This document shows positions 49,830-57,524 of a stretch of 64,000 bases of DNA, piece by piece. Within the stretch, counting starts at the first letter, position 1. Every line of letters starts with the position of its first letter. Origin of the DNA: Nitrososphaerota archaeon (GTDB lineage Archaea; Thermoproteota; Nitrososphaeria; Nitrososphaerales; Gagatemarchaeaceae); NCBI GenBank assembly GCA_027886885.1, contig JAPCJP010000008.1, forward strand, positions 1-64,000, in the 5' to 3' direction. The notes under the pieces are model-generated. The model worked only from the letters and a program-made list of their open reading frames with translations, had not been told where the DNA came from and made no database searches. The position numbers and the translations under genes are program-made.

Positions 49830-50640
49830 CCTTCGACCCCGATGGGGATTCACTCTCTCCGCGAACGTAGGCGAGCGTCTTCTCGAGGTCGCTGGTGACT
49901 CCGTAGGCCCTGGTGAAGAACTTCAGCACCGAGGAGGTGTCCCGCAACAAGAGCTCCCTCGCGTTGGGATGCTCTGGGCTGACCCACTGGGGCCAGTCGA
50001 TGAGCCAGACCCTTGTGCCCTCGGTCAGGATGTTGTACTCGCTCAGGTCGCCGTGTATCATCCCTGCCTTGACGTAGGCGTCCCTCTCTGTCTCGATTAT
50101 CATCCCGAGTATCTCCTCGGGAGATGCCAGCTCGGGCCGGGTCGCCAGCCTCACTCCCGGGAGCTCGCCGAGAAGGAGCGTGTGCCTGTCCTGGTCGACG
50201 GCTTCGGCCACGTTCGGCGTGAACGGGCGGAGCCTCCGGAGGGCCGCGAACTCGTGTTTCGAGGCGTTGTAGTTGCTGGAGACCCAACTGTGGGTCTCGC
50301 TCGTGGAGGAGGCGCGCTTCCTCTTCACATCCCTGAAGCTGCTCCTCCCCAGCCTGAAGAACTTCAGGGCGTAGAGCTCGCTCTTCGCCGAGAGAACCTC
50401 GTACACGTCTGACTCCTTTCCCTTGGCGATGAGCTTTCCCAACGATATGGCCCTGTCGACATCGGCGTAGTGCTTCAGGGCGAGCAGGTCCAGCGCGGTC
50501 GTGTAGATGAGGTAGTTGTCGCCGTTTGAGCCGATCAGCCTCCTCTTGTTGAGCTCGTTGAGCGCGAACTTCACGCGGTCCCTTGGAAGGCGGCTGAGCT
50601 TGCTGACCGCTTCGATGTCGGTGCTCCTTCCCCCGAACAT
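49789..50640 (-). CDS. rio2: RIO2-family serine/threonine kinase
   Basis: At least 283 residues. An N-terminal winged helix (VSKLSRLPRDRVKFALNELN) is followed by the RIO kinase fold: IAKGKESDVYEVL (ATP loop), ALKFFRLG (Lys), GMIHGDLSEYNIL (catalytic loop) and VWLIDWPQWV (metal Asp). RIO2 acts in small-subunit maturation. The frame stays open upstream to 50751, and the extra 28 residues after CTG 50724 (AAGLIKQLKTEEWQALRGLE) look like the missing first helices of the winged domain, yet no ATG, GTG or TTG exists there. The real start is thus probably CTG 50724 or a frameshifted ATG near 50733. Confidence 0.9.
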   Translation of the reverse strand: MFGGRSTDIEAVSKLSRLPRDRVKFALNELNKRRLIGSNGDNYLIYTTALDLLALKHYADVDRAISLGKLIAKGKESDVYEVLSAKSELYALKFFRLGRSSFRDVKRKRASSTSETHSWVSSNYNASKHEFAALRRLRPFTPNVAEAVDQDRHTLLLGELPGVRLATRPELASPEEILGMIIETERDAYVKAGMIHGDLSEYNILTEGTRVWLIDWPQWVSPEHPNARELLLRDTSSVLKFFTRAYGVTSDLEKTLAYVRGESESPSGSKVRRGRSSARESAS

Positions 50641-50751
50641 CGCTCTCTCGAGGCCTCTCAGGGCTTGCCATTCCTCGGTCTTGAGCTGCTTGATAAGGCC
50701 GGCTGCTACGTCAACGGTCGACAGAGCGCATCTTCCGGTTGGGTCGGGGTT

Positions 50752-51330
50752 CTAGACTCTTGAATCTTTCACTGGGAAGCCTAGCCGCTTGAACGAGGGC
50801 CGCGCTGCCCTTATGATCAACAGCGCAGGGAAGATCCAGAAGAGGTCGGCTAGCGTCGCCAAGTCCGGCAGCGCCAGGTAGAATCCGCTGGCCAGGTTTG
50901 TGGGGCTACCATAGCCGAACAACCCGTAGGAGTAGAAGAGACCGTCAGAGATGAGGAATGCAAAGGTCTCGAAGATTGTGGCGACGACCATCGAAGCGAC
51001 GAGCCATCGTCCACCCTTATGGGCGCCCCAGGCCACGATGAAGATCTCGGGGACGCGGGCCCAGACAAGCCCAAAGGGGTAGATCGGCGAACCTCCCGCT
51101 TTGGTGTTGATGTTGTACAACTCCCCTATGAACGAGCCTATCCCGGTCGCCGTCGCGGCGGTCCAGTTGTCGGCTAGGACGGCGAGCGCCAAGTAGATCG
51201 CCGGGGACCAGGTTATCTCGAATACCGGGGGCGGAATAGGAATCGAAAGTATCGTGCCCAGTGCGATCACAGCCGCGAATACGGAAGCTAGAGCGAGCTT
51301 CACGCTCTTCGTGGGTCCAGAGAACGGCAA
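50752..51330 (-). CDS. ECF transporter S component, probable thiamine or precursor uptake
   Basis: A 192-residue protein with about six membrane helices and an N-terminus (KSVKLALASVFAAVIALGTI) like S components of ECF vitamin transporters. Conserved-looking loops include IPPPVFEITWSPAIYLALAV and NINTKAGGSPIYPFGLVWAR. It is divergent from a ThiN-domain regulator and shares its promoter, so thiamine, HMP or thiazole is the likely cargo (inference). TTG 51330 lies 27 bp below the CTTATAAG TATA. EcfA and EcfT genes are not in the window. Confidence 0.75.
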   Translation of the reverse strand: MPFSGPTKSVKLALASVFAAVIALGTILSIPIPPPVFEITWSPAIYLALAVLADNWTAATATGIGSFIGELYNINTKAGGSPIYPFGLVWARVPEIFIVAWGAHKGGRWLVASMVVATIFETFAFLISDGLFYSYGLFGYGSPTNLASGFYLALPDLATLADLFWIFPALLIIRAARPSFKRLGFPVKDSRV

Positions 51331-51353
51331 CAGCCACGCCGGCCGGAAACTCG

Positions 51354-51379
51354 CTTATAAGTAACTACACAAGTGACTT
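51354..51379. promoter_or_regulatory. Divergent TATA with tandem AAGTNACT operator
   Basis: The palindromic TATA CTTATAAG (51354-51361) serves both genes. Overlapping and following it are two direct copies of AAGTNACT (51359-51366 and 51371-51378), 12 bp apart, the second extended to the inverted repeat AAGT-G-ACTT. This is a plausible site for the ThiN regulator encoded at 51385. Confidence 0.55.
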
Positions 51380-51384
51380 ATGAC

Positions 51385-52323
51385 GTGCACCCCCCTTGCG
51401 AGATGATGACCGATTCCTTTCTACCCTCGATGCGGAAGATGGTGGCGCTCAAGTTGAGGGACCAAGGGTTCTCCCAGGGGAGGATCGCCTCGATGCTCGG
51501 GGTCACCCAGGCCTCGGTCAGCCTCTACCTCAAACGCGGGGGCCGTCGTCAGCGGGCCTTGGACGCGCTCGGCGTCTCCTCCGACGAGGCAGAGCTCTAC
51601 GCGTCGCTCCTGGCTGAGGACCTGAAGAAAGACCCCGTCTATGCCGTCAACACTCTGTACTCCATCTGGTCCGACATCCTGGGCCGAGGGGCGATGTGCT
51701 CGACCCACCGCTCCCAGTACCCGATCCTCGCCAAGTGCGACATGTGCATGAGCGTCTTTCCGGGCAGGGCGGCTGGGTCGGAGGGAGGCGCTATAGAGCA
51801 GGTGGCGGAGGCGGTCAGGACGATCGAGGGGTCGTCGATTTTCGTGAAGGTCATGCCTGAGGTATCGGTGAACATCGCCTACGCCGGACCAAACGCTTCC
51901 TCCGTCCGCGAGGTCGTGGCGGTGCCCGGAAGGATCGTCAGGGTAAGAGGCATGCCGCGCTCCTTCATGCGCCCCGAGTTCGGCGCGTCCACGCACCTGG
52001 CGGGGATATTGCTGGCTGTGAAGAGCCGGGACCCTTCGGTAAGGGGCGCCATGAACCTGCGCTACGACTTGAAGATGGAACGCGCCCTCGCCAGCCAAGG
52101 CATACGACACGTCACTCTTGACACGTCGCAGGGGGATCGGACCGACGCCGACTTGCTGGCAAGCCTGGACGAAAAACTCAGGGACGCGCCTGGCCCCATC
52201 GAGGCGGTCGTGGACAGGGGAGGACCGGGCATCGAACCTGGGCTCTATCTCTTCGCTGGTGACGCATCGAGGGTCGCGCAGATCGGGCTCCGTCTCGCCC
52301 GGGCCTACGTCGGCGAAGGCTAG
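51385..52323 (+). CDS. thiR: HTH-ThiN transcriptional regulator, ThiR type
   Basis: 312 residues. The N-terminal helix-turn-helix (MVALKLRDQGFSQGRIASML followed by TQASVSLYL) binds DNA. A middle Cys-containing segment (CSTH...CDMCMSVFPG) follows. The C-terminal ThiN domain (about 140-312) includes FVKVMPEVSVNIAYAGPNA and GATHLAGILLAV-like sequence; ThiN senses thiamine phosphates. Archaeal HTH-ThiN proteins are known thiamine-pathway repressors. GTG 51385 matches the expected transcription start 27 bp below the TATA; GTG 51373 would lie in the operator, and ATG 51403 is also possible. Confidence 0.85.
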   Translation: MHPPCEMMTDSFLPSMRKMVALKLRDQGFSQGRIASMLGVTQASVSLYLKRGGRRQRALDALGVSSDEAELYASLLAEDLKKDPVYAVNTLYSIWSDILGRGAMCSTHRSQYPILAKCDMCMSVFPGRAAGSEGGAIEQVAEAVRTIEGSSIFVKVMPEVSVNIAYAGPNASSVREVVAVPGRIVRVRGMPRSFMRPEFGASTHLAGILLAVKSRDPSVRGAMNLRYDLKMERALASQGIRHVTLDTSQGDRTDADLLASLDEKLRDAPGPIEAVVDRGGPGIEPGLYLFAGDASRVAQIGLRLARAYVGEG

Positions 52324-53999
52324 GCTGGGACCCGGACCTTCTGGCGCCCGTTGCCCTTGGCAGCCCTGAGGAAGGCGGAGAAGATCGGTTCCGGAGCCTC
52401 AGGCCTGCTCAGATACTCGGGGTGATACTGGGTCCCCATGAAGAACGGGTGGTCCCTGATCTCCAATATTTCGGCCCTCCTTCCGCCGTCGCTGAAAGCT
52501 GAGAAGTGCAGCCCGGCTTCCTCTAGCCGTTCCATGTAGCTCTGGTTGAGCTCGAACCTGTGGCGGTGCCGTCCCCGTATCGTCGTCCTACCGTAGATAT
52601 CGTAGGCTAGGCTCGGCCTCTGGATTGAGATGTCGTGCCCGCCAAGCCTCATCGTCCCGCCGAGGTCGGAGATCGTCCTCTGCTCAGGGAGCAGGTCGAT
52701 GACCGGGTCGGGTGTCACGAGGTCGATCTCCGTCGAGTTCGCCTTCTTCAATCCCAGGACGTTCCGAGCGAACGATACTATGGAGAGCTGGAAACCGAAG
52801 CAGAGACCCAGGAGAGGGACCCCGTTCTCCCTCGCGAAGTTCGCGGCGGCGATCTTACCCTCCGTCCCCCTCTTCCCGTATCCCTGAGGTAGCACGATTC
52901 CGTCCACGGATTTGAGGACGCCCAGCTTGGACTGCCCTGCCTCGAAGTCTTCGGACTCTATCCATCTCACGCGGAGGCCCACCCCGTTGGCAGCTGCCGC
53001 ATGCTGGAGCGCTTGATTGACGCTCACGTAGGCGTCATTTAGGGTCACGTACTTGCCCACCATGGCGACCGTGACGACTTTGGAGGACGCTCCGAACCTG
53101 GCGGCGACCCTTCTCCAGGAGGAGAGGTCGGTCTTCGCTCCCCGGAGCTGGAGCTGGGCAGATATGGGGGCCAAGACCCCCTCGTCGTACAGGGCCTCTG
53201 GCACCTCGTAGATGGAGGCGAGGTCCGCGTTGGAGACCACGCTGGAGATGGGTACGCTCGTGAAGAGGGCGATCTTCTCCGCCGCGTCTTTGGAGAGCCG
53301 CCTGCTGCTCCTCACGATGACCATGTCCGGCTGGATGCCGATGCGCCTCAGCTCTTGGACGCTGTGCTGGGTCGGCTTGGTCTTCATCTCGCCGACGACA
53401 TCCAGCTGCGGCGCCAGTGTCACGTGCACGAAGAACGTGCTCGCGACCCCGTCCTCGAGCCTCATCTGCCTGAACGCCTCGATGAACGGCTGGCTCTCTA
53501 TGTCTCCCACCGTTCCACCGCACTCCACTACCAGCACGTCCGCGCCGGAGTCTGCTGCAAGCTGGCGTATCCTCCTCTTGATCTCGTCTGTGATGTGGGG
53601 GATTATCTGGACGCACTTGCCCAGATATTTGCCCCTGCGTTCGTCCTCGATGACCTTGCGGTAGACCTGTCCCGTGGTGATGTTGTTCGCTTTGCTGAGG
53701 TCCTCATTGAGAAAACGTTCGTAGGTCCCGATGTCCATGTCCGTCTCACCTCCGTCATCCGTGACGAAGACCTCGCCGTGGGCGATGGGGTTCATGGTGC
53801 CGGCGTCGAAGTTGAGGTATGGGTCCACCTTGATGCAGGTGACCTTGAGGCTGGAGAGCTGCAGCAGTTTCGCAAGGGACGATGTGGTGATTCCCTTGCC
53901 GAGACCAGACATCACGCCGCCCGTGACGAAAACATACTTTGGACCCTTTGAAACGCGCTCCTTCCCTTGAAAAACCCTTGAGGACCTCGACGAAGGCAA
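52320..53999 (-). CDS. pyrG: CTP synthase
   Basis: A 559-residue amidotransferase that makes CTP from UTP and glutamine. The synthase domain starts at KYVFVTGGVMSGLGKGITTSS; GGTVGDIESQPFIEA and KTKPTQHSVQELR are standard. In the glutaminase domain the nucleophile lies in LLGLCFGFQ (Cys at about 397) and the His-Glu dyad in QYHPEYLSRP. Two active-site segments deviate: the usual PGGFG is PQGYG and CLGMQ is CFGFQ. TTG 53999 lies 26 bp below a CTAAAATA TATA (54021-54028). Its 3' end overlaps the regulator gene by 4 bp. Confidence 0.93.
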   Translation of the reverse strand: MPSSRSSRVFQGKERVSKGPKYVFVTGGVMSGLGKGITTSSLAKLLQLSSLKVTCIKVDPYLNFDAGTMNPIAHGEVFVTDDGGETDMDIGTYERFLNEDLSKANNITTGQVYRKVIEDERRGKYLGKCVQIIPHITDEIKRRIRQLAADSGADVLVVECGGTVGDIESQPFIEAFRQMRLEDGVASTFFVHVTLAPQLDVVGEMKTKPTQHSVQELRRIGIQPDMVIVRSSRRLSKDAAEKIALFTSVPISSVVSNADLASIYEVPEALYDEGVLAPISAQLQLRGAKTDLSSWRRVAARFGASSKVVTVAMVGKYVTLNDAYVSVNQALQHAAAANGVGLRVRWIESEDFEAGQSKLGVLKSVDGIVLPQGYGKRGTEGKIAAANFARENGVPLLGLCFGFQLSIVSFARNVLGLKKANSTEIDLVTPDPVIDLLPEQRTISDLGGTMRLGGHDISIQRPSLAYDIYGRTTIRGRHRHRFELNQSYMERLEEAGLHFSAFSDGGRRAEILEIRDHPFFMGTQYHPEYLSRPEAPEPIFSAFLRAAKGNGRQKVRVPA

Positions 54000-54020
54000 G
54001 GTCTAAGGATGAAACTACAT

Positions 54021-54028
54021 CTATTTTA
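54021..54028 (-). promoter_or_regulatory. TATA element for pyrG
   Basis: Minus-strand CTAAAATA centres about 26 bp before TTG 53999. Confidence 0.5.
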
Positions 54029-54116
54029 GCGTACGGGCGAATCCCTCCTCTTTCCCGCGGTTTTCCCATTCCTAGGCCGAGGAATTAAATACGCTTGCCG
54101 GATATTACCTGCGTCC

Positions 54117-55139
54117 TTGAAGTACGTCAACCTAGGAAACTCTGGCCTGCTGGTCTCCCAGTTCTGTATCGGCGGATGGCAGCTTCCGGGGTCCGGGTCG
54201 GTCGACGAATCAGGGGTCGAGTCCGTGGACGTCGAAGACCTGAAGAGGGTTTTGAAAAAGGCCGTCGACTACGGCGTCAACTTCATCGATACGGCGAACC
54301 GCTACCACGGGAGGATGTCCCCCACGGACCTCGTGCATGCAGGGGGTTCTGAGAGGGTGATCGGCCAGGTCCTGAAGGGGTTCGAGCGGGAATACTTTGT
54401 GATCGCCACCAAGGTAAGCGCAAGGATGAGCCCCTGGCCCAATGGTGAAGGTCTGTCGCGGAAGCACATGATGTGGCAGATCAGGGAGTCGCTAAAGCGG
54501 CTGGAGATGGACTACGTCGACCTCTATCAGCTCCATTCCCCAGACCCACTGACCCCGAAGCTCGAGACGCTCAAGACCCTGGACAACCTGGTCAAGAATG
54601 GCTGGGTGCGGTATGTCGGGGAGAGCAACTACCCCACGGAAGAGATTCAGGAGTTCATGCAGCTCGCCGAAGACCATGACCTGGAAGGTTTCGTCTCGAT
54701 GCAGGAGCTCTACAATCTTCTCGAAAGGGGCGTGGAAGCCAAGCTCCCCCTGGCGAAGGGATACAAGATGGCCCTCCTCGCCTACAGCCCACTCGCACAG
54801 GGGATTCTGGCGGGCAAGTACATGGCGGGTGTTCAGAAAGGCGACCGAGCGTCTTACGCAGAGGACCCGAGGCGGTTCTCGGACGCTGGGGTTCTAAAGG
54901 TCCTTCCCGAACTGGAGATACTCGCAAAGGAAGAGAGCATCACGCTTTCTCAGCTTTCGTTGGCATGGATGCTAAAAAAGCAGGAGACCTTCGGAGTGAC
55001 CATAATCCCAGTTGTCGGCATCACACGATTGAGCCACCTTGAGGACGACGTGGGGGCTCTGGAGGTTAATCTGGATAGCACCGTCGAAGAGAGGATGGAC
55101 GAGCTCGTTTCGAATGTGACTTTCGCCCCTCCCGCCTGA
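54117..55139 (+). CDS. Aldo/keto reductase
   Basis: A 340-residue NAD(P)H-dependent TIM-barrel reductase. The tetrad is visible as FIDTANRYHG (Asp, Tyr), FVIATKVSAR (Lys) and LYQLHSPDP (His); the NADP-binding end contains IIPVVGITRLSHLEDD. Length and the N-terminal MKYVNLGNSGLLVSQFCIGG fit the AKR family related to voltage-gated K+-channel beta subunits and YajO. TTG 54117 lies about 30 bp below ATTAAATA (54084-54091). The substrate is unknown. It is convergent with the VOC gene. Confidence 0.9.
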   Translation: MKYVNLGNSGLLVSQFCIGGWQLPGSGSVDESGVESVDVEDLKRVLKKAVDYGVNFIDTANRYHGRMSPTDLVHAGGSERVIGQVLKGFEREYFVIATKVSARMSPWPNGEGLSRKHMMWQIRESLKRLEMDYVDLYQLHSPDPLTPKLETLKTLDNLVKNGWVRYVGESNYPTEEIQEFMQLAEDHDLEGFVSMQELYNLLERGVEAKLPLAKGYKMALLAYSPLAQGILAGKYMAGVQKGDRASYAEDPRRFSDAGVLKVLPELEILAKEESITLSQLSLAWMLKKQETFGVTIIPVVGITRLSHLEDDVGALEVNLDSTVEERMDELVSNVTFAPPA

Positions 55140-55143
55140 GGGT

Positions 55144-55548
55144 CTAGGTGCTTCGCGCATTCTTCCGCGTCTTCGCCGGCCTCATTTTTTCGCCGAGCTC
55201 GATCCAATTCCCATCGGGGTCCTTGATGTAAGCGAGTCGCCAGCTTCCCTCTTCGAATGGCGCCATGGCTCCTCTCTGCCGTTTCGTGAGCCCGGCGTAC
55301 GTTCGATTCAGGTCGTCGACCTGGAACGCCAGATGGTCCAACCCCGAGCTTCCGCCCTGCGCATATCCCTCCGGGTACCAGTTGAGCTCGAGGATCTGCG
55401 ATGATCCCTTGGTCTTCAGCCACGCGACCTTTCCGCCCGTCTCCTTGATCTCGGTCTTGAATAGAAGCTGCATGCCTAACTCGGCTGTGTAAAAGCGGAT
55501 CGCTCGTTCTAGGTCTGCAACGTGGATTCCCGTGTAGATGAACTTCAT
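55144..55548 (-). CDS. VOC-family glyoxalase/dioxygenase-like protein
   Basis: 134 residues with two beta-alpha-beta-beta-beta modules. FIYTGIHVADLERAIRFYTAEL opens the first, with metal-ligand His in GIHV; GLDHLAFQVDDLN (His) and IKDPDGNWIELGEK (Glu) form the second. It is closest in pattern to lactoylglutathione lyase-like proteins, although archaea rarely use glutathione, so the real thiol or substrate is unknown. A basic tail, KTRKNARST, ends the protein. Confidence 0.85.
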   Translation of the reverse strand: MKFIYTGIHVADLERAIRFYTAELGMQLLFKTEIKETGGKVAWLKTKGSSQILELNWYPEGYAQGGSSGLDHLAFQVDDLNRTYAGLTKRQRGAMAPFEEGSWRLAYIKDPDGNWIELGEKMRPAKTRKNARST

Positions 55549-55618
55549 GGATGCCCGGTGACCTGGAAGTGCAAGATAACCATGGCTGTTTCAACGATTT
55601 GAGAGGGAGGGAATTACC

Positions 55619-56638
55619 TTACGCCTTGCTCCTCCGTCGGTGCAGCGTGTCATCCTCGAACACGTAGGTCGGCAGCGCCAGGTCGCTTATGTCGACGAAG
55701 GTCTTGGCTATCCTTTCGAGCATGCTCAGGAAGTCGACTGTGGTCCTCGTCGAGAGACCCGTAGGCTGAGCGATCCTCCTCGAGAGCTCGTTCACCTTCC
55801 TCTCCATGGTCTCCACCTCAAGGTAGTCCCTTCTGCTCCGCCGCGATTTCCTGCTCAGGAACATCCTGATCGAGACATCCTCCATCCGTTCCAGGAGCTC
55901 GAAGGCCTCCCGCGCCTCGTTCATCTTCGCCAGCTCTGGCAGGTCCTTCGTCATCCTCGCGAACTCGCTCACTGTGTCCCCCAGGCTCTCCAGCGCCGTG
56001 GCGAGGACGCGGTAGTCGAGGCACTCCACAGGCGTGAGGTCGTATCTCTCCGCGAGCGCCGGGTCTATGGTCGCGGTCCTGATGGCGCGCACCAGGAGGA
56101 AATACAGCCGGTCCACCTCGTCATCCCTTTCCACGATGAGCGAGAGCATTTTCTCGTCGGCGTTGGCCAGGGCCTCACCTGTGTCCCTGATCATGCCCTG
56201 CGTCAGGCTGCTCATCCTCCTCACGATCTTCTCTGGGTCCAATGCGGATGGCTCGGGGAGGAACTGTAGCGTCATGCTCTTGGAGTCCTCGTCCATTATC
56301 TCGAGCCCCACCAACCTACGGATCAGCGTCTTCATCCTCTCCCTGTCCTCCCGGCTGATCATCTGTTTTCCTTGGATCTTGATGGAGTCGCTGCCGATGA
56401 GGTAGGCTCCCGTGACGTCGTTGACCAGGTGAGCCTGGCTCTCGTTTGGGTACTCTATGAGGACCGTCTTGGCTTGCTCTTCCTTCCCCGACATCGGGGT
56501 CACCATGAGCCGCCGGGGGCCCATCTCCTCGACCAATACAGACGTCCCCTTCGCTATCCCGTTCCTCTGGGCCCAGCCTTTGGGGAGCGATATGAGGACC
56601 GTACCTCCGCCCATCTCGAGCACCTTCCTCGTGTCCAT
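55619..56638 (-). CDS. phoU: AbrB-PhoU phosphate-signalling regulator
   Basis: 339 residues. The N-terminal SpoVT-AbrB DNA-binding domain (about 5-50) reads EMGGGTVLISLPKGWAQRNG, the archaeal PhoU form. Two PhoU helical repeats follow (about 110-330), with acidic metal-binding stretches such as VERDDEVDRLYFLL and LGDTVSEFARM. It probably senses phosphate status and controls transcription. The ATG at 56638 lies directly next to a perfect inverted repeat and 26 bp below the TATA, so autoregulation is likely. No Pst or Pit transporter is in the window. Confidence 0.88.
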   Translation of the reverse strand: MDTRKVLEMGGGTVLISLPKGWAQRNGIAKGTSVLVEEMGPRRLMVTPMSGKEEQAKTVLIEYPNESQAHLVNDVTGAYLIGSDSIKIQGKQMISREDRERMKTLIRRLVGLEIMDEDSKSMTLQFLPEPSALDPEKIVRRMSSLTQGMIRDTGEALANADEKMLSLIVERDDEVDRLYFLLVRAIRTATIDPALAERYDLTPVECLDYRVLATALESLGDTVSEFARMTKDLPELAKMNEAREAFELLERMEDVSIRMFLSRKSRRSRRDYLEVETMERKVNELSRRIAQPTGLSTRTTVDFLSMLERIAKTFVDISDLALPTYVFEDDTLHRRRSKA

Positions 56639-56639
56639 G

Positions 56640-56657
56640 GAGAACTATAGAGTTCTC
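56640..56657. promoter_or_regulatory. Palindromic operator GAGAACT-N4-AGTTCTC
   Basis: A perfect 7-bp inverted repeat separated by ATAG, placed between the TATA element and the phoU ATG, where the transcription start should be. Binding there would block initiation; the AbrB-domain protein encoded next to it is the obvious candidate ligand. Confidence 0.65.
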
Positions 56658-56670
56658 TATATTATTTATA
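56657..56670. promoter_or_regulatory. AT-rich core promoter, possibly bidirectional
   Basis: TATATTATTTATAG, nearly symmetric, centres about 26 bp from the phoU ATG on the minus strand and about 57 bp from ATG 56720 on the plus strand. Confidence 0.6.
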
Positions 56671-56719
56671 GATTATCTTGATATGCCAGTCGCCGTGGAC
56701 TGCGTCAGTTTCTGCTCAC

Positions 56720-57523
56720 ATGGCCGATAAACAAAAGATACCGCCCGCCTCCAAGGTAGCGATAATCGCGATAACCGCGGTCCTCTACACCATCGCCAAG
56801 GCGGCTACCGCCTACATCCATACACCGTGGGGGGTGGGGGAACTCCTGATCGGTATCTTTGTGCCTGCCTTCTTCGCGGTCGTATCGGATACCTGGTCCG
56901 CGGCGATCGGTGCGGGTCTGGGGACCTTCCTTGGCGACACCTTTTTTCTGACGGCGACCGGCTCGACGAATCCGGCCCTCAGCCTCATTGCGGGTGTCCC
57001 TGCCAACTTCGTCGCCTTCCTGCTCTTCGGATGGTTCGTGAAGAAGTACGCCACCTGGGGCGGGTTCGTCGCCGCGACCGTGTCGTTCGTCACTTTGGGC
57101 AACCTCATTGCGGGAGCTTCGATCGTCTTCTTCGGGGCGGACGTCTTCACCGCCGTGGGGCCACTCGTCGCTGCCTACCCTGCCGCTGCACTGGTATTCG
57201 GTTTCACCGCCTTTTGGAGCCTGACCATGGTCCCGTTCATCCTCGTGGTAGTGCCAATCCTGGTCGAGGCTGTGAGGCCGCTCAAGGGTCGGACAACCAT
57301 AGTCACCTTCTTCCCGGACTGGACGAGCAGGCCCGCCCGCACGCCGCTCTTCGTCTCTCTCTTCCTCGCTCTCGCGGCAATCGTGATAATCTTGCTCTAC
57401 CTGCCCGGTGTGACTGGGCTCGCCGGATACCCTGTGGCCGCGGACGAAGCGGCGCTCGGGGTCATAGGAGCCCTGATAGTGGTCCCGGTCACGGGCTGGG
57501 CGCTCCTGAGCCGCAGGGTCTGA
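56720..57523 (+). CDS. ECF S component-like membrane protein linked to pantoate kinase
   Basis: A 267-residue protein with about eight membrane helices. The N-terminus KVAIIAITAVLYTIAKAATA and the stretch IGAGLGTFLGDTFFLTATGS resemble S components of ECF transporters, with an extra helical pair at the C-terminus. It ends one base before the pantoate kinase ATG, so the two are cotranscribed. A CoA precursor such as pantoate or pantothenate is a reasonable cargo guess. ATG 56720 is chosen; TTG 56678 is in frame but would overlap the promoter. Confidence 0.68.
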   Translation: MADKQKIPPASKVAIIAITAVLYTIAKAATAYIHTPWGVGELLIGIFVPAFFAVVSDTWSAAIGAGLGTFLGDTFFLTATGSTNPALSLIAGVPANFVAFLLFGWFVKKYATWGGFVAATVSFVTLGNLIAGASIVFFGADVFTAVGPLVAAYPAAALVFGFTAFWSLTMVPFILVVVPILVEAVRPLKGRTTIVTFFPDWTSRPARTPLFVSLFLALAAIVIILLYLPGVTGLAGYPVAADEAALGVIGALIVVPVTGWALLSRRV

Positions 57524-57524
57524 C

